From Nostoc desertorum CM1-VF14 (lineage in GTDB: Bacteria > Cyanobacteriota > Cyanobacteriia > Cyanobacteriales > Nostocaceae), in assembly GCA_019359245.1 (NCBI GenBank), contig JAHHHR010000019.1, positions 62,001 through 126,000 on the forward strand: a DNA stretch of 64,000 bases, in the 5' to 3' direction. Position numbers and translations under genes: made by a program. Numbering within the stretch: the stretch's first letter is position 1; each line of letters starts with the position of its first letter. The notes under the pieces were generated by a model that did not search any database, was not told the origin of the DNA, and worked only from the letters and a program-made list of their open reading frames with translations. Positions 55,901 to 64,000 of this stretch are shown piece after piece.

Positions 55901-56095
55901 TTAGCAGTGCTACCCGGTCAAGGTTCAGAGTTATATCAGGGGTTAGGTATTGTCTTAACGGGTGGTCTAGCTTTTTCCACGATTTTAACTCCTACTGTCG
56001 TACCCGCACTTATGGGTTTACTGTACGATCTTTCTGGACGAAAATCGCCGCGATCGCCAAGTGCAAAAAAACCAGACGAACTAGTTACTAACTAG
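52922..56095 (+). CDS. RND family multidrug/metal efflux pump (AcrB/HAE type)
   Basis: 1057 residues. Twelve membrane helices in the 1+5+1+5 RND layout: TM1 (about 11-30), a periplasmic loop, a helix cluster (335-495), TM7 (about 550), a second loop and a final cluster (870-1040). The proton-relay segment in TM4 is GMVVDNSIVVIENVF with Asp405 followed by Asn406, where AcrB has Asp-Asp; the VDN/VDS form is common in this branch. Pumps substrates across the outer membrane with the adaptor and a TolC-like channel. Regulated probably by the adjacent RppA/B-like pair. Confidence 0.95.
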   Translation: MNFIETAVRWRHGTFVLFCLLAMFGVFSLLKLPLELQPGGDRPEITITTTYPGAGPTEVEDLITRPIEEQMQEVLGVQEISSTSRAGRSSITLEFAQDANARERMIDVLNRLQQVESLPPEAQESNVELVGGNSSPMMWIPFDTKEGFQPDADRYRDLADEVVIPRLRRVEGTGQFLLVGGQEREVEVKVDPKALSDRNLAIGDVVRVLQENNRDIRGGPLILGRREYRVRTISRSQDLSQIEGFVLRRDQSGTVYLRDVAKVQMGRKPQDSALVFNGKPGVAVGVIRQIGANVPEVAKGIRAEIAALQTEFDRQNQGIRFVYNYDESEYINQSVSFVGENLISGALLATIVLLLFLGSMRTVAVVAITIPIGTIIVFIVMSALGRTLNIISLAGLAFSVGMVVDNSIVVIENVFTHIQQGKSAMRAAIEGTQEVWGAMLGSTLSNIVVFVPLLMVTGEAGQLYTDMAIALSASSLFSLFAALTLVPMLSGLFLKQSEAMQMMQGGEYRGGNWFERMVAKTSAVFRHFQGKLENFLAATVSWSLGRKRIGRRLIVLSIPVVLLLTSIFLLPPADYLPEGNRNLVVLRAEPLPGTSIPEAIRQSESVQKFLRSQPEVERIMYVDRPGALRGIATILKPEFATTTGLADMVDRLRAQSSNFAGYRFVIPTRISIFRDPGKEFEVDIVGADLNQIGDLEKQITGKLRSLAGVQNVRSNFVLGAGELQVIPNRERIAEVGLSEAEIGSMVEAALGGKVASDYIDGKEELDVSVELQNTAVETPEQLRQLPLYTQGRQVQLGDIAEVRETTGADAINHVDLERSISLTVSLAPDAPLATLVKRTEEEILAPLRASLPTGYRLELSGSADQLATTVGQLAAAFAFSILITYLLLVALYRSFLYPVVIMATVPMGMSGALLSLVIANMIPGMNVALDMITALGFVILTGVVVNNAILLVDRALQLQQAGEDFDASLYNATNDRLRAIFMSAGTSVLGMLPLAVLPGQGSELYQGLGIVLTGGLAFSTILTPTVVPALMGLLYDLSGRKSPRSPSAKKPDELVTN

Positions 56096-56122
56096 ATGCG
56101 ATCGTAAGGTAGAAATTAACAT

Positions 56123-56158
56123 AAAAAAGTTAGAGGTACTATGAGTACCCCTAACTTT
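56123..56158 (-). terminator. Terminator of the radical SAM gene (convergent with the RND gene)
   Basis: Arms 56126-56140 and 56144-56158 pair at 14 of 15 positions (AAAGTTAGAGGTACT against its near complement) with loop ATG. The T-run lies on the minus strand. Confidence 0.8.
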
Positions 56159-56270
56159 GTAGCATTACTGCTTCCGTAACTCTCAAATTATTGACTGTAA
56201 TTCTACCAATTCTTAAAAAAAGAGTTACAGAAGAGAGAAAATAGAGTCTTACTATTAACCGTTACAACAC

Positions 56271-57869
56271 CTAACTGACTATCGCTTCAGCTTTTTCCTC
56301 AGCTTTTTCCTTTACTAGTACATAAGGTTTTTCTGCACCCTGTGCGAGATATTCAGCTAGCTGACTTTCAATTTGATCGCGCACAATTTGGCGATACTCT
56401 AGAAAATGCTCGTTGTGGGCACAAGCAGCGAGGTAATGCTCAATAACTCCAGGGTTACGCTTGAAAATGCTAAACAAATGATGCCAGAACTTCCAACGGG
56501 TTTCTCGTTTGATGCCTTGTCGCCAAATTACAAGTAACAACGCTTTCACAACCACCCACTCTGGCATTTTTGCTGGCGCTTTCCAACTCGGTAAACCCAT
56601 CATTAAGAAACAACGATAGGTACGATCTAAGTACTGCACCGGGTCGTATAAAGTACAAAATGCTTCAACATATTCTCGTGCAAGTTCTTCCAGGGGACGG
56701 GTGGGAAGGAAGTTCATCAATGTTGTCTGATTGATGTTACCATCTTGATTTTCCCGCAGTCGCCCTTCTTTTTTCAGGCGATGCCAAAGCGCGGTATTAG
56801 GTAACGCTTGCAACATGGCAAAGGTAGTTGAAGGAATCGCTGCTTGTTCTGCAAAGCGGACAATGCGATCGCCTGCGCCTGCTTTTTCACCATCAAACCC
56901 GATAATAAACCCAGCCATTGGGCGCAATCCGGCTCTGATGATGGTTTCCACTGCCTCAGTTAGAGAACTGCGAGTATTTTGAAACTTCTTGGTCATTTGC
57001 AAACTATCCTCATCCGGCGTTTCAATTCCTAAAAACACCGCCGAGAAACCACACTCAACCATCAACTCCAGCATTTCTGCGTCTTGGGCTAAGTCAATTG
57101 AAGCTTCAGTGTCAAACCGGAAGGGATACTTGTGTTCTGCCATCCAAACTTTTAACTCTTTCAGCAACAATTTCACATTTCGCTTGTTGCCAATAAAGTT
57201 GTCATCCACCATGAATACACCCCGCCGCCAACCCAATTCATAGAGGCAATCTAACTCTGCTAAAAGTTGTGCTGGGGTTTTGGTGCGTGGTTTGCGCCCG
57301 TAAAGAACAATAATGTCACAAAATTCGCACTGGAAGGGACACCCGCGCGAAAACTGCACCGACATCATGTCATAGGCATCCAATTCTAATAAATCAAAGC
57401 GGGGTATTGGTGTGCTTGTCACATCAGGTTTTTCCGTGGCGCGGAAAGTGCCAGATGTGTCTCCACGTTGAATTGCCTCAATAAACATGGGGAGAGTGAT
57501 TTCTCCTTCATCCAGAATCAGGAAATCGGCGCCAACATTTTCAACTTCGTGAGGTACAGAGGTAGGGTAGGGGCCGCCTACTGCGACTAACTTGCCACGT
57601 TTTTTTGCTTCCTGGATTTGGTCAAGTAAATCTTGTTTCTGGACAATCATCGCGGAGAAAATTACCACATCTGCCCACGCCCATTCTTCTTCTGTTGCTG
57701 GGCGGATGTTGCGATCGACTAGCTTGAATTCCCATTCTTGGGGCAGAATCGCCGCTACTGTTACTAAACCCAGAGGTGGTAATAAAACCTTGCGATCGAC
57801 TAACTCCAAAATTTTTTCATAAGACCAAAAGGTTTTGGGAAATATTGGATACACTAACAAGATTCGCAT
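56271..57869 (-). CDS. B12-binding-domain radical SAM protein (DUF4070 type)
   Basis: 532 residues. N-terminal cobalamin-binding-like Rossmann domain (1-150), but the classical DxHxxG is not there (LVDRNIRPA instead), so cobalamin may be bound base-on or not at all. The radical SAM cluster is CPFQCEFC (Cys177, Cys181, Cys184). C-terminal DUF4070-like helical region (about 370-500). Full-length members catalyse methylations or ring rearrangements. Alone on its strand, between the RND gene and the TolC-like gene. Confidence 0.88.
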   Translation of the reverse strand: MRILLVYPIFPKTFWSYEKILELVDRKVLLPPLGLVTVAAILPQEWEFKLVDRNIRPATEEEWAWADVVIFSAMIVQKQDLLDQIQEAKKRGKLVAVGGPYPTSVPHEVENVGADFLILDEGEITLPMFIEAIQRGDTSGTFRATEKPDVTSTPIPRFDLLELDAYDMMSVQFSRGCPFQCEFCDIIVLYGRKPRTKTPAQLLAELDCLYELGWRRGVFMVDDNFIGNKRNVKLLLKELKVWMAEHKYPFRFDTEASIDLAQDAEMLELMVECGFSAVFLGIETPDEDSLQMTKKFQNTRSSLTEAVETIIRAGLRPMAGFIIGFDGEKAGAGDRIVRFAEQAAIPSTTFAMLQALPNTALWHRLKKEGRLRENQDGNINQTTLMNFLPTRPLEELAREYVEAFCTLYDPVQYLDRTYRCFLMMGLPSWKAPAKMPEWVVVKALLLVIWRQGIKRETRWKFWHHLFSIFKRNPGVIEHYLAACAHNEHFLEYRQIVRDQIESQLAEYLAQGAEKPYVLVKEKAEEKAEAIVS

Positions 57870-58363
57870 GTAGTATCAATCCTCACACTTTGATTGTTAT
57901 CCCACTCTAACGGAAATAAAGGGCTATTGACTTTTTATTAAAGTTGTTTTATTTTAGCACTGATGTTTTTGGCTCAAATGGGCAACTAGGGACTGAAATT
58001 TTTGCAGTAAATCAGCAAAAAGAAAAGCATATTGAAACAGGAGTCAGCACATTTCTAGTTTCTCTAATTACGACCAAGTTACAAACTAAATGCATATCGA
58101 TAGAAATTATGCAACTGTCACAGGCGATCGCTAGAGATATTAAATACTATCAATAAATTTTGTAATGAATCTTAATTGCCTGGAATCCTGAATAGAGGTC
58201 ACAACCTTTGATTACAAGGCTTTACAGACATATGTTATCACCTTCTATTGACTATTTTTATTGAGAAAGACTATACATTTATAGGAAATATTGTCATTTA
58301 ACGGTATTCTGAAAAAGAAGCAAATCAGAAAACAAGTGTAGCGCTTCAGAATAAATCAATCAG
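57870..58363. other. Divergent intergenic region with a doubtful ORF
   Basis: An open frame at 57944-58156 (70 codons) has no ribosome site or known motif. Otherwise AT-rich, presumably with two divergent promoters. Confidence 0.35.
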
Positions 58364-59077
58364 ATGATCGCACAATGGCTCTCAAAAGCTTTTGCACAAA
58401 GTTTCAAAATTCTCCTTGCCGTTACATTTGTCAGTACTACATTTCCTGTGGTTGCATCCGAAGATAAGTCCAGTTATGGTAATCAGCCTAACCTGCTTCA
58501 AACTGAAATTACACAGCAGGATCTTAAAATCATTGACCAATTAGTAGCTATTGCTGAAAGCAACTCAGCTCAAGTGCTAGAAACAAAAGCTGCAATGGGA
58601 TTGAATGCTTTTAGGGATGTTGTAGCTATCGAATTATCTCCGGCTCTAACTACAATTTCAACATCACCCGATTCGTCATCTGAGCGTGAAAACAGCCTTT
58701 CCTTAACTGTCACAGTAGACCCGATCAAATTCATCAGTACATTTGGGCAGCTTCCTGTTTTGCAAGCTCGTTGGAAAGAAGCTAGACAGCAAAAAAGATT
58801 AGCTATTGTGCAATATTATGTTGCCTATCTCCGAGCCAGCCAAGCATCTCTAATTGCCACTTATCAAATACAAAAATTTACCGGAAGCTCCGGCATTGCC
58901 AGCCTTTATTCCCAAACAACTTCTCCTAAGAATGTCAATTATCTTGCTAATGCCGATTACGTTGCAGCTGCAATATCTATGTTAGAAGCAAACACACGCG
59001 AACGATTGGCGTTGGAAGAACTGGCAGCTTGTGTCGGCTTAACTTTGCAACAAATGACTGCCATCATTAACAAATAA
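58364..59077 (+). CDS. Short TolC-like (outer membrane efflux protein) homologue
   Basis: 237 residues. Signal peptide (MIAQWLSKAFAQSFKILLAVTFVSTTFPVVASE). The mature part begins IIDQLVAIAESNSAQVLETKAAMGLNAFRDVVAIELSP, then QARWKEARQQKRLAIVQYYVAYLRASQASLIATYQIQKF and ends DYVAAAISMLEANTRERLALEELAACVGL, which resembles one of the two repeats of TolC (450 residues). One half only, so it may work as a dimer or be a truncated gene. The RND pump 2 kb away has no other channel in this window. Confidence 0.6.
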   Translation: MIAQWLSKAFAQSFKILLAVTFVSTTFPVVASEDKSSYGNQPNLLQTEITQQDLKIIDQLVAIAESNSAQVLETKAAMGLNAFRDVVAIELSPALTTISTSPDSSSERENSLSLTVTVDPIKFISTFGQLPVLQARWKEARQQKRLAIVQYYVAYLRASQASLIATYQIQKFTGSSGIASLYSQTTSPKNVNYLANADYVAAAISMLEANTRERLALEELAACVGLTLQQMTAIINK

Positions 59078-59088
59078 TAGATATTTTA

Positions 59089-60045
59089 TTAATCAGCACG
59101 TTTAACGCCACTAATTTTTAAAACATCAGTCATGGTTGCACAATAATTTGGCAAGCCGAAACTATCGGGATTGATGAATTTTTCATAGGTGAAATGCCGA
59201 TAGTTCATGCAAAATCTATCCCAAGCAGCCATGCGAATGCGGAACAGAACAATAATCAAATTAGCCAATGCTATAGATATGGGAATGCGAAAGTAAATCT
59301 TTTTGCCCAGATAAGCACAAACTTGTTTCACTGCTTGATTAGCAGTTAATGGTGCTTGACCTAAAACCAGCCGACGTGGTTGATCATTTTTGACAGGATG
59401 ATCAATTAAATATCGCACTACAGTCGCAATATCTTGTCCGTGGATAAAGTGAAAACTGCCATCTGCTTCCAAAAAGCGAATCACATTAATATATTTCGTC
59501 ACTTCTGGAATACCAGATGTGACAGCAGAATAAGGTTTATTTGCATCACCACCCAATACTACAGTCGGAAATACTGTGGTAATTTTGGGTGCGATCGCTA
59601 ATTTTTCTTTTTTCTCTAAGCACTCATATTTAGAACGAATGTAATCTGTCCCAATCTCCCCTGCTTGTTGTAATGGTTGATTGTAGCGATCCAAAACACT
59701 AGCTGTCGAAAAATAAATCACCTGCTGGCAACGTTCTGGATCTAGGAGTTCGAGTAACTCTATAGTTTTGACGACATTAATATCAAATGTCTGCTCACCA
59801 CCCCAAGCTGTGGCTGTGAGTACTGCTGTATCAATTGTGGATAGCAAATCGGCAAATTGGCGAATATTTTGCATATCACCTTGCAAAACATTGATGCCCG
59901 AACGTACCTTAATATCAACTTGTAGTTTATTTGGGTTCCTAACTAACAAATACAGTTCGTGATCTGTTTCCTTAATTAAGGCTTCTGTTAAATAATGACC
60001 TACACAACCACTTGCACCAGTCACTAAAATCCGCTTCTGGCTCAT
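59089..60045 (-). CDS. NAD(P)-dependent epimerase/dehydratase-like protein (extended SDR)
   Basis: 318 residues. Nucleotide motif TGASGCVG (Gly10, Gly13, Gly16), Rossmann segments LYLLVRNPNKL, LQGDMQNI and the catalytic YIRSK. A hydrophobic segment near 255-275 (IPISIALANLIIVLFRI) is unusual and suggests membrane contact. Substrate unknown. It is convergent with the TolC-like gene by 11 bp. Confidence 0.88.
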   Translation of the reverse strand: MSQKRILVTGASGCVGHYLTEALIKETDHELYLLVRNPNKLQVDIKVRSGINVLQGDMQNIRQFADLLSTIDTAVLTATAWGGEQTFDINVVKTIELLELLDPERCQQVIYFSTASVLDRYNQPLQQAGEIGTDYIRSKYECLEKKEKLAIAPKITTVFPTVVLGGDANKPYSAVTSGIPEVTKYINVIRFLEADGSFHFIHGQDIATVVRYLIDHPVKNDQPRRLVLGQAPLTANQAVKQVCAYLGKKIYFRIPISIALANLIIVLFRIRMAAWDRFCMNYRHFTYEKFINPDSFGLPNYCATMTDVLKISGVKRAD

Positions 60046-60166
60046 AGAAAATTTTTTAAAAGTAAACAGTTAAAAATAAAGAGTTAGAAATGAAGTTAAA
60101 AGTTCCGAATCAGAAGCTATGAATTAAGTTAGAAGTTAAAAGTGAAGAGTTAAAAATAACTCTGGA

Positions 60167-60247
60167 AATTTTAGATTTTGAATTTTGGATTTTGGATTGA
60201 ACGAAAAATCTAAAATCTAAAATCTAAAATCTAAAACCCAAAATTGA
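60167..60247. repeat. Palindromic heptamer repeat (AGATTTT / AAAATCT), long copy
   Basis: The left arm TTTTAGATTTTGAATTTTGG … and the right arm of four to five AAAATCT heptamers (60206-60235) can pair. Same design as 39983-40055. It lies between the SDR and hemE genes. Confidence 0.8.
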
Positions 60248-60254
60248 ACGGCTT

Positions 60255-61316
60255 TTAACCCTTAACTCCTGCAAGATTCAGTTCCTTTGCTGTTTCAAAG
60301 AAGAAAGCGACATTTTCTTCTGGAGTTTCTGGTAAAACACCGTGGCCGAGATTGAGAATGTGACCCCAATTGCCAGCTTTGCGAACGGTATCATGAATGC
60401 GATCGCGGATAAACTGTTTAGAGCCGAATAACACACCTGGGTCAAGATTTCCCTGAACTTTGACTTGTTTGCCCAATCTTGCCCGTGCGTCTGCCATATC
60501 CACTGCCCAGTCTACACTGACTATATCAGCGCCAGATTGTGCCATTCTTTCCAATACACCTGCACTACCGCTAACTAGCAAAATCAAAGGTGTCTCAGGA
60601 TGAGTTTGTTTGATTTGCTGAAAAACTCGCTTCTGATAGGGGAGAGCAAAGGTGTCATAATCTTGAGGACTCAATTGACCCGCCCAAGAATCGAACATTT
60701 GCACAACTTGAGCGCCAGAGTCAATTTGGTAGCGGGCATAGATGGCGATCGCATCTGCTAATTTAGTTAACAGTTGATGCAGTATCGTTGGGTCTGAAAA
60801 TGCCATGTTTTTGATGATGGAATAGGTTTTAGAACCTTTTCCCTCAACTGCATAAGCTGCTAATGTCCACGGCGCACCTACGAAGCCTAACACCGTCGAT
60901 TTATCGCCTACTTCGGAGCGCAACGCTTGCAAAATTGTCTTAATGAATGGTAGAGCTGCTTCTGGTTCTAAGGGATGCAGACGATCAATTTGCTCTTGAG
61001 TACGGAGGGGCGAGTGAATGATTGGCCCTTTACCTTCGGCAATATCCATGTCAATGCCCAAACCAGGTAATGGGGTGACAATATCAGAAAATAAAATTAC
61101 ACCGTCTGGCTGGAAGGCTCTCCAGGGCTGCAAGGAAACTTCAATTGCTACTTCCGGAATTTCGGAGCGATCGCGAAACGAAGGATACTTTTCTCTTAAG
61201 TCTCGATATGCTTTCATATATCGTCCCGCTTGTCGCATCATCCATACAGGGGGACGATCTACTACTTCACCACGAGCAGCCCTTAAGAGATGAGGAGTCG
61301 TTGAATAAACACTCAT
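60255..61316 (-). CDS. hemE: Uroporphyrinogen III decarboxylase
   Basis: 353 residues, full length. Signatures PPVWMMRQAGRYMKAY and GFVGAPWTLAAYAVEG, with VMFDSWAG-type QMFDSWAGQLSP and GNLDPGVLFGS. It converts uroporphyrinogen III to coproporphyrinogen III for haem and chlorophyll. Stands alone here. Confidence 0.97.
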   Translation of the reverse strand: MSVYSTTPHLLRAARGEVVDRPPVWMMRQAGRYMKAYRDLREKYPSFRDRSEIPEVAIEVSLQPWRAFQPDGVILFSDIVTPLPGLGIDMDIAEGKGPIIHSPLRTQEQIDRLHPLEPEAALPFIKTILQALRSEVGDKSTVLGFVGAPWTLAAYAVEGKGSKTYSIIKNMAFSDPTILHQLLTKLADAIAIYARYQIDSGAQVVQMFDSWAGQLSPQDYDTFALPYQKRVFQQIKQTHPETPLILLVSGSAGVLERMAQSGADIVSVDWAVDMADARARLGKQVKVQGNLDPGVLFGSKQFIRDRIHDTVRKAGNWGHILNLGHGVLPETPEENVAFFFETAKELNLAGVKG

Positions 61317-61537
61317 TTATTACTTCATCCTAAGTCACATTTTTATGCCACTGTTTAGCTTATCATTCTGGGATTACGCTTTTTCAGCAGGTTTACTTTA
61401 AAAGCGCTAGTCACTTTAGACCAAAGGGCAATCGGGATCGAGAGAGGGATAAAAGAAGAATTAACAATGAAAGTGGAATATAAAAGAATTTCGTCACTCT
61501 TTTGTGTTTTCTCCACTCTCTACTCCCCTAACTTTAT
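61317..61537. other. Divergent intergenic region between hemE and the membrane-protein gene
   Basis: 221 bp with no supported gene; no convincing boxes. Confidence 0.35.
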
Positions 61538-62287
61538 ATGCAAACTGACTCTAACAGCCCCGATGATGTTGCATCTGCTAATAATGAGCCTAACCCAGGA
61601 AAGTTTTTGATTCCGCGATCGCAGCGACAGAGGTTCTTCATTCAGTTTACCTTAATGACCCTGATCGGATGGGTTGTGGGTGGCGTTGCTAGTATTGCCT
61701 TAGAGAAAATTATTCTCCAAAGCTCACCTAGTGCTGTTATCCAACCACAAATATGGAGTATTTTGGTCAGGAGCATCAGTAACGTTATATTTGCTGTAAT
61801 TTTCGCTGCTGACCAGAGCCTTGTTCTTTACCGATATTTACCAGGTTGGCAGTGGTTATTTGCTACTAGCGTCGGTTGGCTGATTGCCAACGGCGTTTCT
61901 ACAGCTTGGATTAACTATATTTCAACTATTGCCTTATCCTTAAATGAAACTTTATCTCCTGAACAAACTTTTATTTTTGCATTTCTGTCTGCGATCGCAT
62001 ATATAATTTCTGGTATTTGGCTGGGACTTTGCCAATGGCTGGTACTAAGGCGATACACAACAGGGATTTGGTGGTGGAATTTTTTACCTTCAATCTCTTT
62101 TTTATTAATTAGTATTTTGATTTGGTTGCTTTTTATTGTGCAAAACCTGATTCCAGAAGCCAACCGGAGTCTTATATTGTATTGGAGTGGCCAAGGATTG
62201 ACTGCAATAATTCTGGGAATTACACCAGCAATTGGCTTGTGTACCTTGAAAAAAAAATTACATCGCCGGAGTGAAATTTCTGGGTAA
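61538..62287 (+). CDS. Integral membrane protein, function unknown
   Basis: 249 residues with about six hydrophobic segments (about 32-52, 70-85, 95-115, 145-165, 178-200, 215-235) separated by short loops, and an N-terminal polar tail (DSNSPDDVASANNEPNPGK). I recognise no family. It has repeated Trp/Gly segments (GWLIANGVSTAWI, GIWLGLCQWLVL) that suggest duplication of a three-helix unit. Confidence 0.7.
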   Translation: MQTDSNSPDDVASANNEPNPGKFLIPRSQRQRFFIQFTLMTLIGWVVGGVASIALEKIILQSSPSAVIQPQIWSILVRSISNVIFAVIFAADQSLVLYRYLPGWQWLFATSVGWLIANGVSTAWINYISTIALSLNETLSPEQTFIFAFLSAIAYIISGIWLGLCQWLVLRRYTTGIWWWNFLPSISFLLISILIWLLFIVQNLIPEANRSLILYWSGQGLTAIILGITPAIGLCTLKKKLHRRSEISG

Positions 62288-62629
62288 AAAGGAAGCCTTA
62301 ATTTAAAATTTTACCAATGAAAGGCAGAGGGCAGGAGGCAGATCGCGCAGCGTGTCGTAGACAAGGCAGAAGGAAGAAAATACATTTTTTGCCCTCTGCC
62401 ATAGGGTTTAGAGCAAGTAAATTTATTTATGAAAAAAAATAAAAATATTTTTTCCGAGACGCACAGTGAACCAGCGCTGTAGGCGGGTTTCCCGCCGTAG
62501 GCGACTGGTGTTAGCGTAGCGGTAGCGACGTTAGGAGCGTCACCCGAAGGGCGCAAGGAAAAATACGTCCTTATTAAATCCCCTAAATTTATTTATGGGG
62601 ATTCCTTCTGCCTCCTGCCTTCTTAAATT
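62288..62629. repeat. Repeat-rich intergenic region
   Basis: Contains GGCAGAGGGCAGGAGGCAG heptamers (about 62323-62341) and a GC-rich dispersed block (about 62455-62560; GGCGGGTTTCCCGCCGTAGG hairpin, GCGTCACCCGAAGGGCGC). An 81-codon open frame on the minus strand is just this repeat. Confidence 0.75.
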
Positions 62630-63949
62630 TCATCTAGATTGTTGAGAATCCCATATTGAATCAAGATTTGCTTGGGCTTGTTTGAGTGCTTTTTCTGGAG
62701 ATGCGCCTAGCATAGTGGCTTCGATGGCTCGCCCTAAACTGTCAGACAAGCGACTATAGCCAGGAATGATTGGTCGAGAACCTGATACAGACATTTGGTC
62801 AATAAAGACTTTCATGACAGGTTTTTGCTGGAGAAATTCTTGATAAGCCTGACTTTGCACAGATTTGATGTTAACTGGTAAAAAACCCGTCCCCATACTC
62901 CATTCTGTTTGGAATTCTTCACTTAAAACATACTCTAAAAATTTGAGCGCGGCTTGCTCTCTTTCTGGCATAGTCTTCATCAAATACATATTTCCAGTGG
63001 CAGTCACCGTAGCAGGTTTTACACTTGCAGGTATGGGGAATACTTCAAAGTCAACATTGGACTTCATTATATAACTCCAAGGGCCTGTGATCTGCATTGC
63101 AACGCGGCCTGCAATAAAAGCGTCTTCTTCATAACCTCGCTCTGGAGAGGAGAGGGTTGCTGAACCATCTTTTAATATGTCTTGCCAAAATTGTAAGGCT
63201 GCGATCGCTCCCGCATTCATCAAATTTGGGCGATTATTTGTTACAATCTCTCCACCAGTGGTCAATAAAAAGGGGAACCAACTAAAGACAGTCCATTCTT
63301 CCTTTCCTAAAGGCAATAACATTCCGTATTGTTCAGGTCTATTATCACCATTTCGGTCTATGGTTAATTTTTTGGCAACTTCCCTTAATTCTTCCCAAGT
63401 TTTAGGAATTTGCGTAATTCCGGCAGCTTGAAAGAGTTTAGGTCGGTAAAAAATGCCTAAATTGCTCGTATAAAGTGGAATTGACCAAAGATGACCGTCT
63501 AATTTTAATTCCTCCCATAGGTTGGGGCTAATTTCAGATTTCAATGGCAATTTGTCTAGCCATTCTTCTAAAGGTTGAATTGCCCCTAGTTCCATAAACT
63601 GACCTGTCAATTGAGGATCGAATGACAGAATATCTGGAGATGTATTGCCCACAACTGCTGTTAATATTTTTGGCAACTGGGGTTGACCTATGAAGATAGA
63701 TTCAACTTGAATATCAGTATGAGTCTGATTAAATTTATTTACTAGTTTGTTAAATACATCCCGATTAGCAGGGGGATTGATTGATTGCCATAGACTCAAA
63801 TGAATTACTTTATCACTCTTTTGGATTGTCCCCTGACAACCATATAAAAATATACTCAGAATAATTACTATCAACGAAAGCCGCCAATCAGAATTGGTTA
63901 ACTGGCGGGAAAAATTCTGAATTTGGGATTGGAAAAGGGTAGCTTTCAT
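62630..63949 (-). CDS. Sugar ABC transporter solute-binding lipoprotein (family 1)
   Basis: 439 residues. Lipobox LYGC with Cys38 after a membrane segment (about 22-36), although the 20 residues before it (MKATLFQSQIQNFSRQLTNS) make the signal unusually long. The solute-binding fold begins IHLSLWQSINPPANRDVFNKLVNKFNQTHTDIQVE and includes PLEEWLDKLP, YGMLLPLGKEEWT and the ITGPWSY hinge-type block. Binds an oligosaccharide for an ABC importer; no permease gene is within the window. Confidence 0.9.
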   Translation of the reverse strand: MKATLFQSQIQNFSRQLTNSDWRLSLIVIILSIFLYGCQGTIQKSDKVIHLSLWQSINPPANRDVFNKLVNKFNQTHTDIQVESIFIGQPQLPKILTAVVGNTSPDILSFDPQLTGQFMELGAIQPLEEWLDKLPLKSEISPNLWEELKLDGHLWSIPLYTSNLGIFYRPKLFQAAGITQIPKTWEELREVAKKLTIDRNGDNRPEQYGMLLPLGKEEWTVFSWFPFLLTTGGEIVTNNRPNLMNAGAIAALQFWQDILKDGSATLSSPERGYEEDAFIAGRVAMQITGPWSYIMKSNVDFEVFPIPASVKPATVTATGNMYLMKTMPEREQAALKFLEYVLSEEFQTEWSMGTGFLPVNIKSVQSQAYQEFLQQKPVMKVFIDQMSVSGSRPIIPGYSRLSDSLGRAIEATMLGASPEKALKQAQANLDSIWDSQQSR

Positions 63950-64000
63950 GCCAAATTCTATCTCAATGTTTACGATGGGTAATAAATCAAAGTGGTATAC

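Noticed and set aside
57944..58156. 70-codon ORF
   Set aside because: No ribosome site, no domain; composition as in surrounding non-coding DNA.
62311..62556. 81-codon minus-strand ORF
   Set aside because: It is the translation of dispersed repeat DNA.

Overview
The window is chromosomal DNA from a filamentous, heterocyst-forming type of cyanobacterium, most likely a Nostoc close to N. punctiforme. The evidence is a photosystem II D2 gene, frequent HIP1 octamers (GCGATCGC, for example at 128-135), an SLH/OprB-type porin, many short tandem heptanucleotide repeats (STRRs) between genes, and glycosyltransferase-like genes of a family that I recall being named after N. punctiforme loci (Npun_R2821/R2822). 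I saw no rRNA, CRISPR array, prophage or intact transposase. One tRNA is present.

Layout. 1-5763 holds a BlaI-type repressor (partial) with an M56 metallopeptidase, a phased 21-bp repeat array, an O-methyltransferase, a class V aminotransferase, tRNA-Asn, a NYN-domain nuclease-like gene, and an ABC ATPase followed by a UPF0367 gene. 6118-14046 holds a solitary psbD, a candidate small structured RNA with a 23-codon ORF, pterin carbinolamine dehydratase, the SLH porin, cysK, a J-domain protein and a double-domain 6-pyruvoyl-tetrahydropterin synthase homologue. 14235-25685 holds a decayed Uma2 gene carrying a repeat insertion, a PrsW-type protease overlapping a methyltransferase, mscL, a DUF3352 gene, an M1 aminopeptidase with HEAT-like repeats, an ABC1/UbiB kinase and a small membrane protein.

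26108-38126 is a surface-glycan locus. Nine minus-strand genes read from 38126 down to 27140: an ATP-grasp-like protein, a GT2, a GT4, an MsbA-like ABC exporter with an unusual C-terminal tail, another GT4, a GT10 (fucosyltransferase-like) and three tandem paralogous GT8-like proteins. A tenth, convergent GT-like gene lies at the end. The glycosyltransferases would assemble a lipid-linked or outer-surface sugar chain and the exporter would flip it. The exporter tail holds two histidine-kinase H-box-like segments without any kinase ATPase domain.

38490-49776 is mostly housekeeping: gloB, rplI, dnaB, an FKBP isomerase, a phasin-like protein, a 2TM protein, fasciclin, sfsA, an Fe/2OG oxygenase and a TPR protein. 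48502-56095 is a metal- or stress-response type module: RppB/RppA-like two-component genes divergent from a small membrane protein, an RND membrane-fusion protein and an RND pump. 56271-63949 holds a B12-binding-type radical SAM protein, a short TolC-like protein, an NAD-dependent epimerase-like protein, hemE, a membrane protein and a sugar ABC solute-binding lipoprotein.

Most noteworthy are the ABC exporter with tandem H-box modules (32334-34568), the structured RNA/small ORF with a buried start codon (7380-7657), the heptamer repeat that forms a chain of overlapping mini-ORFs running into the start codon of the sensor kinase (49774-49804), the PTPS fusion whose first domain has lost its catalytic His, and a MITE-like element in two copies.
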